Assembly: GCF_002939985.1 (NCBI RefSeq)
Contig: NZ_MDFM01000021.1
Coordinates: forward strand, 27,699 to 91,698
Reading direction: 5' to 3'
From: Xanthomonas hortorum pv. cynarae
Lineage (GTDB): Bacteria; Pseudomonadota; Gammaproteobacteria; Xanthomonadales; Xanthomonadaceae
DNA: 64,000 bases
This document shows positions 12,615 through 24,275 of the stretch, one piece after another. The notes under the pieces were generated by a model that did no database searches, was not told where the DNA came from, and saw nothing but the letters and a program-made list of their open reading frames with translations. The position numbers and the translations under genes were made by a program. The first letter of the stretch is position 1; each line of letters opens with the position of its first letter.

Positions 12615-12678
12615 CCCGCTCCTGTCTGCCCTAGGGCACGTCAGTGCGACCATAATAACTACAGAGGAAAACCTGGTC

Positions 12679-12999
12679 ATGTACGCAGTTCTGGTAACCG
12701 GCGGTAAGCAATACCGCGTCGCGCAGGGCGAAACGCTCCGCGTGGAAAAGCTCGAAGTCGAAGCTGGCGACGAGATCAAGTTCGACACCGTCCTGATGTT
12801 GGGCGATAGCGATGGCATCAAGCTGGGCGATGCGCTGAAGGGCGCTTCGGTCACCGCAAAGGTTGTGGCCCACGGCCGCGCCGACAAGGTGCGCATCATC
12901 AAGTTCCGTCGCCGCAAGCACCACATGAAGCGTCAGGGACACCGTCAGTACTACACCGAAATCGAGATCACCGGCATTGCCGGTGGCGATAAGAAGTAA
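12679..12999 (+). CDS. rplU: 50S ribosomal protein L21
   Basis: A 106-residue L21, which binds 23S rRNA in the large subunit. The N-terminus [14 protein letters not shown] and the basic [22 protein letters not shown] near the C-terminus are diagnostic. AGAGGA lies about 10 bp before the ATG. It is the first gene of the rplU-rpmA operon, with 12 bp to rpmA, in the order conserved across bacteria ahead of obgE. Confidence 0.98.
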   Translation: MYAVLVTGGKQYRVAQGETLRVEKLEVEAGDEIKFDTVLMLGDSDGIKLGDALKGASVTAKVVAHGRADKVRIIKFRRRKHHMKRQGHRQYYTEIEITGIAGGDKK

Positions 13000-13011
13000 G
13001 GAGAACCAGTC

Positions 13012-13272
13012 ATGGCACATAAAAAAGGCGTAGGTTCCTCGCGCAACGGTCGCGATTCCAACCCGAAGTACCTGGGTGTGAAGATCTTCGGTGGCCAGGC
13101 CATCGATGCCGGCAACATCATCGTGCGTCAGCGCGGCACCCAGTTCCACCCGGGTAGCGGCGTTGGCCTCGGCCGTGACCACACCCTGTTCGCCCTGGTG
13201 AACGGCAAGGTGGAGTTCTCGGTCAAGGGTGCGAAGAAGCGTCGTACCGTCAGCGTGGTTGTCGAGGCGTAA
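13012..13272 (+). CDS. rpmA: 50S ribosomal protein L27
   Basis: An 86-residue L27, whose N-terminal tail reaches the peptidyl transferase centre. [17 protein letters not shown] is characteristic of the family, and the N-terminus begins directly as in proteobacteria without a cleaved extension. AAGGAG precedes the ATG. A strong terminator follows, so obgE is a separate transcription unit or depends on readthrough. Confidence 0.98.
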   Translation: MAHKKGVGSSRNGRDSNPKYLGVKIFGGQAIDAGNIIVRQRGTQFHPGSGVGLGRDHTLFALVNGKVEFSVKGAKKRRTVSVVVEA

Positions 13273-13330
13273 TCGCCCGCTCCATGCAGGCCAGTCCGCC
13301 AGGCACCGATGCCTGACGGACGAGACGGAA

Positions 13331-13353
13331 AGCCCCGCTTTTGCGGGGTTTTT
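13331..13353 (+). terminator. Rho-independent terminator after rpmA
   Basis: CCCCGC (13333-13338) pairs with GCGGGG (13343-13348) across a TTTT loop, followed by five T. It ends the rplU-rpmA operon. Confidence 0.88.
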
Positions 13354-13360
13354 CGTTTGA

Positions 13361-14575
<1,215 letters not shown>

Positions 14576-14593
14576 GTGGTATCGCAGCCAAAC

Positions 14594-14620
14594 AAAAAAC
14601 CCGGCCAAGGCCGGGTTTTT
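14594..14620. terminator. Bidirectional terminator between obgE and rpsT
   Basis: AAAAACCCGGCC and GGCCGGGTTTTT form a stem with A and T runs on both sides, so it can end both obgE (rightward) and rpsT (leftward). Confidence 0.88.
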
Positions 14621-14666
14621 CTGTTCCACCGAAAGCCAGGCTTCCGGTGGTGCCGAAACCGATCGC

Positions 14667-14936
14667 TTACGCGGCCTTGATGGCCTTGATGCGAGCGGTC
14701 AGACGGCTCTTGTGACGCGCAGCCTTGTTCTTGTGAATCAGGCCACGGGCGCTGAAACGGTCGAGGATGGGCTGAGCAACGGCGAAAGCAGCTTCGGCGC
14801 CTGCAGCATCGTTGGCGTCAAGGGCCTTGATCACCTTCTTGACGGCGGTGCGCAGCATCGAACGCTGGCCCGTGTTGCGCTCATTGCGCACGACGGTCTG
14901 CTTGGCGCGCTTCTTGGCGGACTTGATATTGGCCAC
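14667..14936 (-). CDS. rpsT: 30S ribosomal protein S20
   Basis: An 89-residue S20, a primary binder of 16S rRNA. The sequence is highly basic and starts [33 protein letters not shown] near the C-terminus is typical. It is divergent from murJ, an arrangement common in gammaproteobacteria. Confidence 0.97.
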
Positions 14937-14984
14937 GGTGGTGGGTTCCTGAAAAATCGGTATGGTGGAAAAAGCAAGCGCGAA

Positions 14985-15013
14985 AGTATGATGGACCTAG
15001 TTATGTACGTCAA
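14985..15013 (-). promoter_or_regulatory. Sigma-70 promoter of rpsT
   Basis: On the minus strand, TTGACG (15013-15008) and CATACT (14990-14985) are separated by 17 bp, about 50 bp ahead of the rpsT ATG. The element overlaps the upstream region of the divergent murJ gene. Confidence 0.65.
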
Positions 15014-15037
15014 GTCAGATGTCAAGAGGGAGGCTGC

Positions 15038-16645
15038 GTGAGCAAGCCCGGTATGTTGAGAGGCCTGCTCTCGTTCAGTAGTATGACCATGGTGTCGCGG
15101 GTATTGGGGCTGATCCGCGATCAGGCGATCTCCACCACCTTCGGGGCCAACGCAGTCACCGATGCCTTCTGGGTGGCGTTTCGCATTCCCAATTTCCTGC
15201 GCCGCCTGTTCGCCGAAGGCTCGTTCGCCACCGCGTTCGTGCCGGTGTTCACCGAGGTCAAGGAAACCCGGCCGCATGCCGATCTGCGCGAGCTGATGTC
15301 GCGGGTGTCCGGCACGCTGGGCGGCATGTTGCTGGTGATCACTGCGCTTGGGCTGATCTTCACCCCGCAATTGGCGTCGATCTTTTCCGATGGCGCGGCG
15401 ACCGATCCCGACAAGTACGGCCTGCTGGTCGACCTGTTGCGGCTGACCTTTCCGTTTCTGTTGTTCGTGTCGTTGACCGCGCTGGCGGGCGGGGCGCTCA
15501 ACAGCTTCCAGCGGTTTGCGATTCCAGCGCTGACGCCGGTGATCCTCAATCTGTGCATGATCGCCGGCGCCTTGTGGCTGGCGCCGCGATTGGAGGTGCC
15601 GATCCTGGCGCTGGGCTGGGCGGTGCTGGTGGCCGGTGCGCTGCAGTTGCTGTTCCAGCTGCCGGCCTTGAAGGGTATCGATCTGCTGACACTGCCACGT
15701 TGGGGCTGGACCCACCCGGACGTGCGCAAGGTGCTGACCTTGATGATCCCGACCCTGTTCGGTTCGTCGGTGGCGCAGATCAACCTGATGCTGGATACCG
15801 TGATCGCCGCGCGGCTGGCCGATGGCTCGCAGTCGTGGCTGTCGCTGGCCGACCGGTTTCTCGAACTGCCGCTGGGCGTGTTCGGGGTGGCGCTGGGCAC
15901 GGTGATCCTGCCGGCGCTGGCGCGCCATCATGTCAAGACCGACCGCAGCGCGTTTTCCGGCGCGTTGGACTGGGGGTTTCGTACCACGTTGCTGATCGCC
16001 ATGCCGGCGATGCTCGGTTTGCTGCTGCTGGCCGAGCCGCTGGTGGCCACCTTGTTCCAGTACCGCCAGTTCACCGCGTTCGATACGCGCATGACCGCGA
16101 TGTCGGTCTACGGTCTGAGCTTCGGCCTGCCGGCTTACGCCATGCTCAAGGTGGTGCTGCCGGCGTTCTACGCGCGCCAGGACACCCGCACGCCGGTGCG
16201 CGCGGGGGTGGCGGCGCTGATCGCCAACATGGTGTTCAACTTCGCGCTGCTGGCGGTGGTCTACCAGATCATGGTGCCGCCCGAGCTCAAGGCGCAGGGC
16301 GTGATGCAGGCGCTGGGCAAGCAGCCGGGCCTGCATCTGGCGCTGGGGATTGCCAGTGCGTTGTCGAGTTATCTCAATCTGGGCTTGCTGTGGTACTGGT
16401 TGGGCAAGTCCGGCGTGTACCAGCGGCGGCCCGGCTGGGGCGGCTATGCGCTGCGCCTGCTGCTGGCCTGCGCGGCGATGGTGGTGGTGCTGTTGGGCCT
16501 GCTGTGGTGGTTGCCCTCGTTCACCGTGATGGAAAAGTGGGATCGCATCGGCTGGCTGGCGGTGCTGGTCTGCAGCGGTGGGGCGACCTATCTGGTGGTG
16601 CAGCTGGCATTGGGGCTGCGGCCGCGGCATCTGCGCGAAGGGTAG
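15038..16645 (+). CDS. murJ: Lipid II flippase MurJ (MviN)
   Basis: A 535-residue polytopic inner-membrane protein of the MOP superfamily with about 14 hydrophobic helices. MurJ flips lipid II for peptidoglycan synthesis. The N-terminus SSMTMVSRVLGLIRDQ and AFWVAFRIPNFLRRLFAEGSF are hallmark sequences with the conserved Arg residues of the central cavity. The start is GTG at 15038 with AGAGGGAGG just upstream. It is followed after 207 bp by ribF. Confidence 0.95.
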   Translation: MSKPGMLRGLLSFSSMTMVSRVLGLIRDQAISTTFGANAVTDAFWVAFRIPNFLRRLFAEGSFATAFVPVFTEVKETRPHADLRELMSRVSGTLGGMLLVITALGLIFTPQLASIFSDGAATDPDKYGLLVDLLRLTFPFLLFVSLTALAGGALNSFQRFAIPALTPVILNLCMIAGALWLAPRLEVPILALGWAVLVAGALQLLFQLPALKGIDLLTLPRWGWTHPDVRKVLTLMIPTLFGSSVAQINLMLDTVIAARLADGSQSWLSLADRFLELPLGVFGVALGTVILPALARHHVKTDRSAFSGALDWGFRTTLLIAMPAMLGLLLLAEPLVATLFQYRQFTAFDTRMTAMSVYGLSFGLPAYAMLKVVLPAFYARQDTRTPVRAGVAALIANMVFNFALLAVVYQIMVPPELKAQGVMQALGKQPGLHLALGIASALSSYLNLGLLWYWLGKSGVYQRRPGWGGYALRLLLACAAMVVVLLGLLWWLPSFTVMEKWDRIGWLAVLVCSGGATYLVVQLALGLRPRHLREG

Positions 16646-16852
16646 GCAGCCTGGCGGACCGGCCAAGCGCATTGCGAAGCCGCCTGTGTTGTGCGGAGTT
16701 CTGACTTCGCGCAGCTGGAACACTCATTGCGCCTGGCCAAGCGTTGCTCACTGCGCGGCGCGCGCCCATGCGGGTTGACAGGCACGGCTATACTTGCAGG
16801 TTATGTATCAGTGAGGGTCGGCCGGCAGGCCGGCATCTGTTTGGATCGAGCA

Positions 16853-17938
16853 ATGAGCAGGCAGTTTAGAGACGTCGAAGGCGGGACGCTGTTCCCGCAA
16901 GGAAGCGTGGTCTGCATCGGCGCCTTCGATGGCCTGCACCTGGGGCATCGGGCATTGATGCAGCACGCGGTCGAACGCGCGCGCGCGCTGGGCGTGCCGG
17001 CAGTGGCGGTGAGCTTCGAGCCGCTGCCGCGCGAGTTTTTTGCCCCGGCTGCGCCGCCGCCGCGACTAACCCTGGCCCGCGCCAAGATCGAAGGGCTGTA
17101 CGGCCTGGGCGCCGACAGCGTGGGCATGATCCGTTTCGACGGCCGCCTGTCGGCGATGAGCGCCGAGGATTTCGTACGTCTGGCATTGGTTGGCCGGCTG
17201 TGCGCCAAAGAGGTCTGGATCGGCCCGGAGTTCCGTTTCGGTCATCGGCGTGGCGGCGATATCGGTTTGCTGCGCGCACTCGGCGAGCAGTACGGATTCG
17301 TGGCGGGCGAGATCGCCCCGGTGCACCTGCGCGGCGAGCGTATTTCGGCCACGCGCATTCGCGAGCTGCTGGGCACGGGTGAGTTTGCGCATGCAGGCGA
17401 ACTGCTCGGCCGCCCGTATGCCATCGGCGGGCGGGTGGTGCGCGGCAAGCAGCTCGGCCGCACGCTGGGCTACCCCACTGCCAACTTGCGCTTTCCGCGC
17501 ACGCCGGCGCTGTCGGGGATCTATGCAACCTGGGTGCATGGCGTGGCCGAGCGGCCGTGGCCGTCGGTCTCGAGCTTTGGCACCCGCCCGACGGTGGCTG
17601 GTGTGGAGCCGCTGCTGGAAGCGCATCTGTTCGATTTTCAGGGCGATTTGTACGGCCGCCACATCGAGGTCGAATTCGTCGCCAAGCTGCGCGACGAAGA
17701 AAAGTTCGACGGGCTCGATGCGTTAACCGTGCAGATGCACCGCGACGCCGAGCAGGCGCGTGCTGTGCTCAAGGCGAGTCCCTCGCGATTGCCTGCCGAT
17801 GCGGACGTTGCTCGCTCCGTCGGTGTTTCCAGCGAGGGACAACACGGCAGTGCTTCGCGCCGCTTGGCAGACACGGACGCCGTCGATGCCACTCCCTCGC
17901 AACATCCCCGTACATCACCTCACGCAGCGCAACGGTAG
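16853..17938 (+). CDS. ribF: Bifunctional riboflavin kinase/FMN adenylyltransferase with an unusual C-terminal tail
   Basis: RibF converts riboflavin to FMN and then FAD. The N-terminal nucleotidyltransferase part has CIGAFDGLHLGHRAL near residue 22; the C-terminal kinase part has GRTLGYPTANL near residue 205 and SSFGTRPTV near 240. The protein is 361 residues, longer than the usual 310-330. The last 55-60 residues, after RDAEQARAVLKA, are low-complexity (ADADVARSVGVSSEG, then DTDAVDATPSQHPRTSPHAAQR) and look like a late addition. The ileS start is 6 bp downstream, so the two are co-translated, as in many proteobacteria. Confidence 0.94.
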   Translation: MSRQFRDVEGGTLFPQGSVVCIGAFDGLHLGHRALMQHAVERARALGVPAVAVSFEPLPREFFAPAAPPPRLTLARAKIEGLYGLGADSVGMIRFDGRLSAMSAEDFVRLALVGRLCAKEVWIGPEFRFGHRRGGDIGLLRALGEQYGFVAGEIAPVHLRGERISATRIRELLGTGEFAHAGELLGRPYAIGGRVVRGKQLGRTLGYPTANLRFPRTPALSGIYATWVHGVAERPWPSVSSFGTRPTVAGVEPLLEAHLFDFQGDLYGRHIEVEFVAKLRDEEKFDGLDALTVQMHRDAEQARAVLKASPSRLPADADVARSVGVSSEGQHGSASRRLADTDAVDATPSQHPRTSPHAAQR

Positions 17939-17944
17939 AGACCT

Positions 17945-20776
17945 GTGACCCAAGACTACAAAGCCACGCTCCATCTGCCCGCGACGGAATTCCCGATGCG
18001 CGGCGACCTGCCCAAGCGTGAGCCGGCGATGCTGGAACGTTGGGAGCGCGAGGGGCTGTACGCGCAACTGCGCGCCAACGCGGCCGGGCGCCCGCTGTTC
18101 GTGCTGCACGACGGCCCGCCGTATGCCAACGGCCAGATCCATCTGGGCCATGCGGTCAACAAGATCCTCAAGGACATCATCGTCAAGTCCAAGTATCTGG
18201 CTGGTTTCGATGCGCCGTACATCCCGGGCTGGGATTGCCACGGTCTGCCGATCGAGATCGCGATCGAGAAGAAGTACGGCAAGGTCGGCGTGAAGCTGGA
18301 TGCAGCGCAGTTCCGCCAGAAGTGCCGCGAATACGCCACCGAGCAGATCGATCTGCAGCGGCGCGACTTCAAGCGCCTGGGCGTGATCGGCGATTGGGAC
18401 AACCCGTACAAGACGCTGGATTTCCGCTTCGAAGCCAATGAAATCCGCGCGCTGGCCAAGGTGGTCGACAACGGCCATCTGACCCGTGGCGTCAAGCCGG
18501 TGCACTGGTGCTTCGATTGCGGCTCGGCCTTGGCCGAGGCCGAGATCGAATACGCCGACAAGGTGTCGCCGACGGTGGATGTCGCTTACCCAGCGCGTGA
18601 TCCGGCGGCCATCGCTGCCGCCTTCGGCGCGAGCCTGCCTGCCGGCGTGGGCGTGGCGGTGCCGATCTGGACCACCACCCCGTGGACGCTGCCGGCTTCG
18701 CTGGCGGTGAGCCTGGGTGCGGAACTGGACTACGTGCTGGTCGAAGGCCCGGCCGATCGCGGCCAGCCGCGTTGGTTGGTGATCGCCGAGGCGTTGGCCG
18801 GCAAGGCGCTGCTGCGTTATGGCGTGGAAACGGTGGTGGTGCACGGCCATGCCAAGGGCGCGGCGCTGGAGCAGATGCTGTTGAACCACCCGTTCTATGC
18901 CGAGCGCGAGATTCCGCTGCTGCTGGGCGATCACGTGTCCGCCGAAGACGGTACCGGCGCCGTGCATACCGCACCGGGTCATGGTCAGGAGGACTATCAG
19001 GTTTCCAAGCAGTATGGGTTGCTGGAGCGCTACGGCGCCGCGCAGATCAACCCGGTGGATGGGCGCGGCGTGTATCTGCCGTCGACGCCGCCGCTAGGCG
19101 ACACCGTGCTGGCCGGGCTGCATATCTGGAAGGCCAACGACATCATCATCGATGCGTTGCGCGACACCGGCGTGCTGCTGGCCGCCAGCAAGATGGAGCA
19201 CAGCTATCCGCATTGCTGGCGCCACAAGACGCCGATCGCGTTTCGCGCCACGCCGCAGTGGTTCATCTCGATGGAGCAGGCCAACCTGCGCGCCGATGCG
19301 CTCAAGGCGATCGAAAACGTGCATTGGTATCCGTCCTGGGGCCAGGCGCGCATCGCCGGCATGGTCGACGGGCGTCCGGACTGGACGATTTCGCGCCAGC
19401 GCACCTGGGGCGTGCCGATCGCCTTGTTCGTGCACCGGGAAACCGGCGAGCCGCATCCGCGCAGCACCGAGTTGCTGCGCCAGGTCGCCGACCGGGTGGA
19501 ACTGGGCGGTGTGGACGTGTGGTACACGCTGGACGCGGCCGAGCTGCTGGGCGATGAGGCGGCCGATTACGACAAGGTCACCGACATCCTGGACGTGTGG
19601 TTCGACTCCGGCGTGACCCATGAAACAGTGCTGGTGGATCGCGGCCTGCCCAAGCCGGCCGACCTGTATCTGGAAGGATCCGATCAGCACCGCGGCTGGT
19701 TCCAGTCCTCGCTGCTGACCGGCGTGGCGATGGACAAGGCGGCGCCGTACAAGCAGTGCCTGACCCACGGCTTCACCGTGGACGAGCACGGCCGCAAGAT
19801 GTCCAAGTCGCTGGGCAACGGCATCGAGCCGCAGGACATCATGAAGACCCTGGGCGCGGACATCCTGCGCCTGTGGATCGCCTCGGCCGATTACAGCAAC
19901 GAGATGTCGCTGTCGCAGGAGATCCTCAAGCGCAACGCCGATGCGTATCGCCGCCTGCGCAACACCGCGCGCTTTTTGCTCGGCAACCTGCACGGGTTCG
20001 ACCCGCTGCAGCATCTGGTGGCGCTGGACGACATGGTGCTGCTGGACCGCTGGATCGTGCATCGCGCGCACGAGCTGCAGGAGAAGATCGTCGCCGCGTA
20101 TGCGCGCTACGACTTCGCCGAGATCGTGCAGGCGCTGCTGAATTTCTGCAGCGTGGACCTGGGGTCGCTGTATCTGGATGTGACCAAGGACCGCCTGTAC
20201 ACGATGGCCGAGGACGCACGCGGCCGCCGTTCGGCGCAGAGCGCGATGTATCACGTGGCCGAGGCGTTCGTGCGCTGGATCGCGCCGGTGCTGAGCTTCA
20301 CTGCCGAAGAACTGTGGGGCTATCTGCCGGGCAAGCACACCGACAACGTGCTGTTCGCCACCTGGTACGAGGGCCTGGCGCCGTTGCCGGCCGATGCCGC
20401 GTTGACCAGTGCCGACTTCGACAAATTGCTGGCCTTGCGCGAGCAGGTGGCCAAGGTGCTGGAGCCGATGCGTGCCAACGGGGCGATCGGTGCGGCGCTG
20501 GAAGCGGAGATCACCGTCGCCGCCGATGCGCAGACCGCCGCGCGCTGGCAGCCGCTGGCCGAGGAGCTGCGCTTTTTGTTCATCAGTGGCGATGTGACCG
20601 TCACCGCAGCCAGCACCGACGACATCTTCGTCAGTGCGCAGCCGACCGCCAAGGCCAAGTGCGTGCGCTGTTGGCACCACCAGGCCAGCGTGGGCAGCGA
20701 TCCGCGTCACCCGGAACTGTGCAGCCGCTGCGTGAGCAATCTCGAAGGCCCGGGCGAGGCGCGTCGCTGGTTCTGA
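17945..20776 (+). CDS. ileS: Isoleucyl-tRNA synthetase
   Basis: A class Ia synthetase of 943 residues that charges tRNA-Ile and edits Val. [19 protein letters not shown] near residue 58 contains the HIGH-type motif, the editing domain contains [12 protein letters not shown] near residue 337, and [13 protein letters not shown] carries KMSKS near residue 620. A C-terminal zinc finger (CVRCW and CSRC) is present. The start codon is GTG at 17945. It is translationally close to ribF and lies upstream of lspA, matching the ribF-ileS-lspA-ispH order of proteobacteria. Confidence 0.97.
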   Translation: MTQDYKATLHLPATEFPMRGDLPKREPAMLERWEREGLYAQLRANAAGRPLFVLHDGPPYANGQIHLGHAVNKILKDIIVKSKYLAGFDAPYIPGWDCHGLPIEIAIEKKYGKVGVKLDAAQFRQKCREYATEQIDLQRRDFKRLGVIGDWDNPYKTLDFRFEANEIRALAKVVDNGHLTRGVKPVHWCFDCGSALAEAEIEYADKVSPTVDVAYPARDPAAIAAAFGASLPAGVGVAVPIWTTTPWTLPASLAVSLGAELDYVLVEGPADRGQPRWLVIAEALAGKALLRYGVETVVVHGHAKGAALEQMLLNHPFYAEREIPLLLGDHVSAEDGTGAVHTAPGHGQEDYQVSKQYGLLERYGAAQINPVDGRGVYLPSTPPLGDTVLAGLHIWKANDIIIDALRDTGVLLAASKMEHSYPHCWRHKTPIAFRATPQWFISMEQANLRADALKAIENVHWYPSWGQARIAGMVDGRPDWTISRQRTWGVPIALFVHRETGEPHPRSTELLRQVADRVELGGVDVWYTLDAAELLGDEAADYDKVTDILDVWFDSGVTHETVLVDRGLPKPADLYLEGSDQHRGWFQSSLLTGVAMDKAAPYKQCLTHGFTVDEHGRKMSKSLGNGIEPQDIMKTLGADILRLWIASADYSNEMSLSQEILKRNADAYRRLRNTARFLLGNLHGFDPLQHLVALDDMVLLDRWIVHRAHELQEKIVAAYARYDFAEIVQALLNFCSVDLGSLYLDVTKDRLYTMAEDARGRRSAQSAMYHVAEAFVRWIAPVLSFTAEELWGYLPGKHTDNVLFATWYEGLAPLPADAALTSADFDKLLALREQVAKVLEPMRANGAIGAALEAEITVAADAQTAARWQPLAEELRFLFISGDVTVTAASTDDIFVSAQPTAKAKCVRCWHHQASVGSDPRHPELCSRCVSNLEGPGEARRWF

Positions 20777-20788
20777 TGCGGGCATCGA

Positions 20789-20833
20789 CGGCAATGCGTC
20801 GCGGAAGATTTCGCGACGCATTGCCGATGTTTT
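20789..20833 (+). terminator. Perfect 15-bp hairpin after ileS
   Basis: CGGCAATGCGTCGCG (20789-20803) and its exact complement (20812-20826) enclose an 8-base loop, with ATGTTTTC downstream. The stem is very stable but the T run is poor, so it could be a weak terminator or an mRNA-stabilising structure between ileS and lspA. The following 280 bp to 21112 shows no gene. Confidence 0.55.
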
Positions 20834-21112
20834 CGTAGAACGTGCTGCGCTGGAACGGGCCGCTGCTTTATTTGCAGGCTGCTGCGCCACACGCTTACGC
20901 GGCGCTGACCGCTACGCCTGATGCGTTGTGGCGCTTGCTGAAGCTCGCGCTTACGGCAAAGCGGGGCAGGGCAGTTGGCTGAAACGTCCATGCCATCCTC
21001 GCTTGCCTGTCATCCAGCTTTGGTCATCGTTGTTTAGTTTTCGCCATCTCCAACGCCATCCAGGCATCTTCTCCGGCGTCGGAGAAATCACAACCAATTG
21101 CGACCTCTCGAC

Positions 21113-21625
21113 ATGAGTCAACGCCCCAAACCCTCCGCCCTGATCTGGTTGCTGTTGTCTGCGCTCGTGGTCGGGCTGGACCAATGGAGCAAGGCCTGGG
21201 TGCTGTCCAGCCTGCCCGAGTACACCGCCGTGCCGGTCATCGACGGCTTCTGGAACTGGTACCGCACCTACAACACCGGCGCGGCCTTCAGCTTTCTGAG
21301 CGATGCCGGCGGCCGGCAGCTGTGGTTCTTCACCGCGCTGGCGGTGGGCATCAGCGGGCTGCTGGCGTTCTGGCTGTCGCGTACCGCGCGCGGCGAGTGG
21401 CGTAGCGCGCTGCCGTATGCGCTGGTGATCGGCGGGGCGATCGGCAATGTGATCGACCGCCTGATGCATGGCCACGTGGTCGATTTCATCCAATGGTACA
21501 TCGGCAGCCATACCTGGCCGTCGTTCAATATCGCCGACTCGGCGATCGTGGGCGGCGCCATCGGCATCGCAGTGTTCGGTCTGTTCGACAAGTCTGGCAA
21601 GCGGGAGTCAGGGATCAAAAATTAG
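21113..21625 (+). CDS. lspA: Lipoprotein signal peptidase II
   Basis: A 170-residue inner-membrane aspartyl protease that removes signal peptides from diacylglyceryl-modified prolipoproteins. Four membrane helices are visible. The catalytic Asp residues sit in [15 protein letters not shown] near residue 110 and FNIADSAI near residue 140; NTGAAFSFL near residue 60 is also conserved. The start [10 protein letters not shown] at 21113 was preferred to the in-frame codon at 21098, giving the family length. Confidence 0.96.
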   Translation: MSQRPKPSALIWLLLSALVVGLDQWSKAWVLSSLPEYTAVPVIDGFWNWYRTYNTGAAFSFLSDAGGRQLWFFTALAVGISGLLAFWLSRTARGEWRSALPYALVIGGAIGNVIDRLMHGHVVDFIQWYIGSHTWPSFNIADSAIVGGAIGIAVFGLFDKSGKRESGIKN

Positions 21626-21668
21626 CAATCGAGGCTGAAGTGTTCCTGCGGGCGCACGCCGCCCGGTC

Positions 21669-21690
21669 CGATTCCTGATTCCCCATTCCC
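21669..21690. repeat. Short heptamer cluster upstream of ispH
   Basis: GATTCCTGATTCCCCATTCCC is a short three-unit version of the heptamer repeat, located 15-36 bp before the ispH start. Confidence 0.6.
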
Positions 21691-21704
21691 GTAGAATGCC
21701 CGCC

Positions 21705-22655
21705 ATGGAAGTCTTGCTCGCCAATCCCCGTGGTTTTTGTGCCGGCGTCGACCGTGCGATCGAGATCGTCAAGCGTGCGATCGAGACGCTGGGCGCGCCG
21801 ATCTATGTGCGCCATGAAGTCGTGCACAACCGTTTCGTGGTCGACGACCTCAAGCAGCGCGGCGCGGTCTTCGTCGAAGAACTCGACGAGGTGCCCGACA
21901 ACGCCACGGTGATCTTCAGCGCACACGGCGTCTCACAAGCGGTGCGCCTGGAGGCCGAGCGCCGCGGGCTCAAGGTGTTCGACGCGACCTGTCCGCTGGT
22001 GACCAAGGTGCACTTCGAGGTGGCGCGGCACTGCCGGGCCGGCCGCGATGTGGTGCTGATCGGCCATGCCGGGCATCCGGAAGTGGAAGGCACGATGGGG
22101 CAGTGGAGCCGTGAGCGCGGCCCGGGCACGATCTACCTGGTCGAAGACATCGAGCAGGTGGCCACGCTGCAGATCAGCCAGCCTGAAAACCTTGCCTACA
22201 CCACCCAGACCACGCTGTCGGTGGACGACACCATGGGCATCATCGAGGCCCTGCGTGCGCGCTTCCCGGCGATGCAGGGGCCGCGCCACGACGATATCTG
22301 TTACGCCACCCAGAACCGCCAGGACGCGGTGCGCGATCTCGCGCGCCAATGCGATCTGGTGCTGGTGGTCGGTTCGCCCAATAGCTCCAACTCCAACCGT
22401 CTCAGCGAGCTGGCACGACGCGACGGGGTGGAGTCTTACCTGATCGACAACGCCAGCGAGATCGACCCGGCCTGGATCGTCGGCAAGCAGCACATCGGCC
22501 TGACCGCCGGCGCTTCCGCGCCGCAGGTGTTGGTCGACGGTGTGCTGGCACGGTTGCGCGAACTGGGCGCCGAGGGCGTCTCCGAGCTGGAGGGCGAGCC
22601 GGAATCGATGGTGTTCGCGCTGCCCAAGGAACTGCGGTTGCGCTTGGTTAGCTGA
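21705..22655 (+). CDS. ispH: 4-hydroxy-3-methylbut-2-enyl diphosphate reductase
   Basis: IspH (LytB) makes IPP and DMAPP in the last step of the MEP isoprenoid pathway using a 4Fe-4S cluster. The 316-residue protein has the three cluster cysteines in context: [13 protein letters not shown] (Cys12), [13 protein letters not shown] and [21 protein letters not shown] and [10 protein letters not shown] near the C-terminus bind substrate. The ATG at 21705 gives the usual [10 protein letters not shown] start; an in-frame codon at 21696 would add only three residues. Confidence 0.96.
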   Translation: MEVLLANPRGFCAGVDRAIEIVKRAIETLGAPIYVRHEVVHNRFVVDDLKQRGAVFVEELDEVPDNATVIFSAHGVSQAVRLEAERRGLKVFDATCPLVTKVHFEVARHCRAGRDVVLIGHAGHPEVEGTMGQWSRERGPGTIYLVEDIEQVATLQISQPENLAYTTQTTLSVDDTMGIIEALRARFPAMQGPRHDDICYATQNRQDAVRDLARQCDLVLVVGSPNSSNSNRLSELARRDGVESYLIDNASEIDPAWIVGKQHIGLTAGASAPQVLVDGVLARLRELGAEGVSELEGEPESMVFALPKELRLRLVS

Positions 22656-22885
22656 AGTCGGCTGACCCGTTTGCCGGGTTGTCTTCAGGCGACCGTTCGC
22701 GTTGGTCGTTACCTTTGTTGAGTAGGCCGAGTTGACCGGCCTACTGGATGCAGCGATTGATTGACGGATGTCTCGCGCTGGCAGAAAGCCGGCAGGACAT
22801 GACGCAACGCCAGGTGCCGCAATGCTCAGCCCTCCAATAGCGGTGATTGACCGCACACTGGCTCCGCTCCTACAATTCACGGCTC

Positions 22886-22961
22886 GCCGGAATAGCTCAG
22901 TTGGTAGAGCGGCGCATTCGTAATGCGTAGGTCGTAGGTTCGATTCCTATTTCCGGCACCA
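22886..22961 (+). tRNA. tRNA-Thr (anticodon CGU)
   Basis: A complete 76-nt cloverleaf including CCA: acceptor GCCGGAA pairs with TTCCGGC, a D arm with AGCTCAGTTGGTAGAGC, anticodon stem GCGCA/TGCGT enclosing loop TTCGTAA (anticodon CGT, reading ACG), and a T arm with GGTTCGATTCC. CCA is encoded. It stands alone between ispH and the cyo operon. Confidence 0.95.
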
Positions 22962-22972
22962 TCGCTTCAATA

Positions 22973-23006
22973 CTGGGTCGGCCATTGGCCGGCCCAGTTG
23001 CGTTTT
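22973..23006 (+). terminator. Hairpin after tRNA-Thr
   Basis: CTGGGTCGGCC (22973-22983) pairs with GGCCGGCCCAG (22987-22997) with one G-U pair, followed by TTGCGTTTT. It lies 11 bp past the tRNA and is probably its terminator. The next 318 bp before cyoA show no gene; the cyo promoter should lie there. Confidence 0.7.
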
Positions 23007-23324
23007 GGGCAGATGCACGTTCACCTCAGCGCACGTGCAGCCATAGACGCTGCACATCACGCAGGCCTGATTGTGCAGGTCCGCAACCGCATCGTTTCTG
23101 CCCTGCGCAGCGCTGCGACAACATGTCGCATACGTTTGCGCGCATTAATTGCGGCAGATCATGGCCGATGGGTTTCGTGCAGGTGCAGCAAAGTTTAAAA
23201 TTAGGGAGCTAACCCGTGTCTTCGGTCTGTGCGGTCATCTTTCTTCAGGAAGAGCGCTGCCGGACATGTCCCGAAAGGGAATGCGACGCATGAGGCTGGC
23301 GTTCCTTCGCACTTGGATCGACCG

Positions 23325-24275
23325 ATGATTCCGTTGAAACATCTCGGGCGTGTACTTCGTCCAGGCCTGATGTTGCCGTTCCTGCTGTTGGCAGGCTGCA
23401 ACTCGGCCATCCTCAATCCGAAAGGCCAGATCGGCCACGACGAAAAGCAACTGCTGATCACCTCGGTGGTGCTGATGCTGATCGTGGTCATCCCGGTGAT
23501 CGTGATGACGATCGCGTTCGCGTGGAAATACCGCGCGTCCAACACGAAGGCGCGCTACGAGCCGGATTGGTCGCACTCCACCGCCATCGAAGTGGTGGTG
23601 TGGTCGATCCCGTGCGTGATCATCCTGGTGCTGGCGGTGCTGACCTGGCGCTCCTCGCATGCGCTGGATCCGTACCGGCCGCTGGATTCGGACGTCAAGC
23701 CGCTCACCATCGAAGCGGTCTCGCTGGACTGGAAGTGGATGTTCATCTACCCGGATCAGAACATCGCCACGGTCAACGAAATCGCCTTCCCGGTGCACAC
23801 GCCGCTGAACTTCAAGATCACCTCCGACACGGTGATGAATTCGTTCTTCATCCCGCACCTGGGCACCATGATCTACGCGATGGCCGGTATGGAAACCAAG
23901 CTGCATCTGGTGGCCAACGAGCCGGGCGAATACTTCGGCCTGTCGACCAACTACAGCGGTCACGGTTTTTCGAAGATGAGCTTCAAGGCGCATGCGGTCG
24001 ATCAGGCCGGCTTCGATGCATGGGTGGCCAAGGTCAAGGCATCGCCGAAGGCGCTGACTGCCGCCGAGTACCAGGTGCTGGCCGCCAATCGCAACGATAA
24101 AGAACAGTATCCGGTCACCTACTACTCGTCGGTGCAGGACGGCATGTTCCGCTCGCTGGTCGACAAATACATGAATGGTACGGGTCACGGTCCGCAAGGC
24201 CATGGCGAAGGCCACGGCGACCATCAGGCATCGGCTGCAGAGCCGGTTGCCATGTGCACTTCTGGAGACAAGTGA
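23325..24275 (+). CDS. cyoA: Cytochrome bo3 ubiquinol oxidase subunit II
   Basis: A 316-residue lipoprotein (lipobox LLLAGC near residue 24) with two membrane helices and a periplasmic cupredoxin domain. The CuA ligand motif of cytochrome c oxidases is absent, and [21 protein letters not shown] and [15 protein letters not shown] fit the quinol oxidase type. The C-terminus is His-rich. The ATG at 23325 gives the usual signal; the frame is open further upstream. Its stop overlaps the cyoB start by one base (TGATG). Confidence 0.95.
   Translation: MIPLKHLGRVLRPGLMLPFLLLAGCNSAILNPKGQIGHDEKQLLITSVVLMLIVVIPVIVMTIAFAWKYRASNTKARYEPDWSHSTAIEVVVWSIPCVIILVLAVLTWRSSHALDPYRPLDSDVKPLTIEAVSLDWKWMFIYPDQNIATVNEIAFPVHTPLNFKITSDTVMNSFFIPHLGTMIYAMAGMETKLHLVANEPGEYFGLSTNYSGHGFSKMSFKAHAVDQAGFDAWVAKVKASPKALTAAEYQVLAANRNDKEQYPVTYYSSVQDGMFRSLVDKYMNGTGHGPQGHGEGHGDHQASAAEPVAMCTSGDK

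Noticed and set aside
14831..16723. 630-codon open frame on the minus strand
   Set aside because: Antisense to murJ and overlapping rpsT; very high Gln/Arg/His content typical of a shadow.
16774..16802. TTGACA...TATACT promoter for ribF
   Set aside because: The spacing between the two boxes is only about 8 bp, too short for sigma-70.
24254..24274. Earlier start for cyoB
   Set aside because: It lies inside cyoA and adds seven residues not typical of CyoB; the TGATG overlap at 24275 fits the operon pattern.
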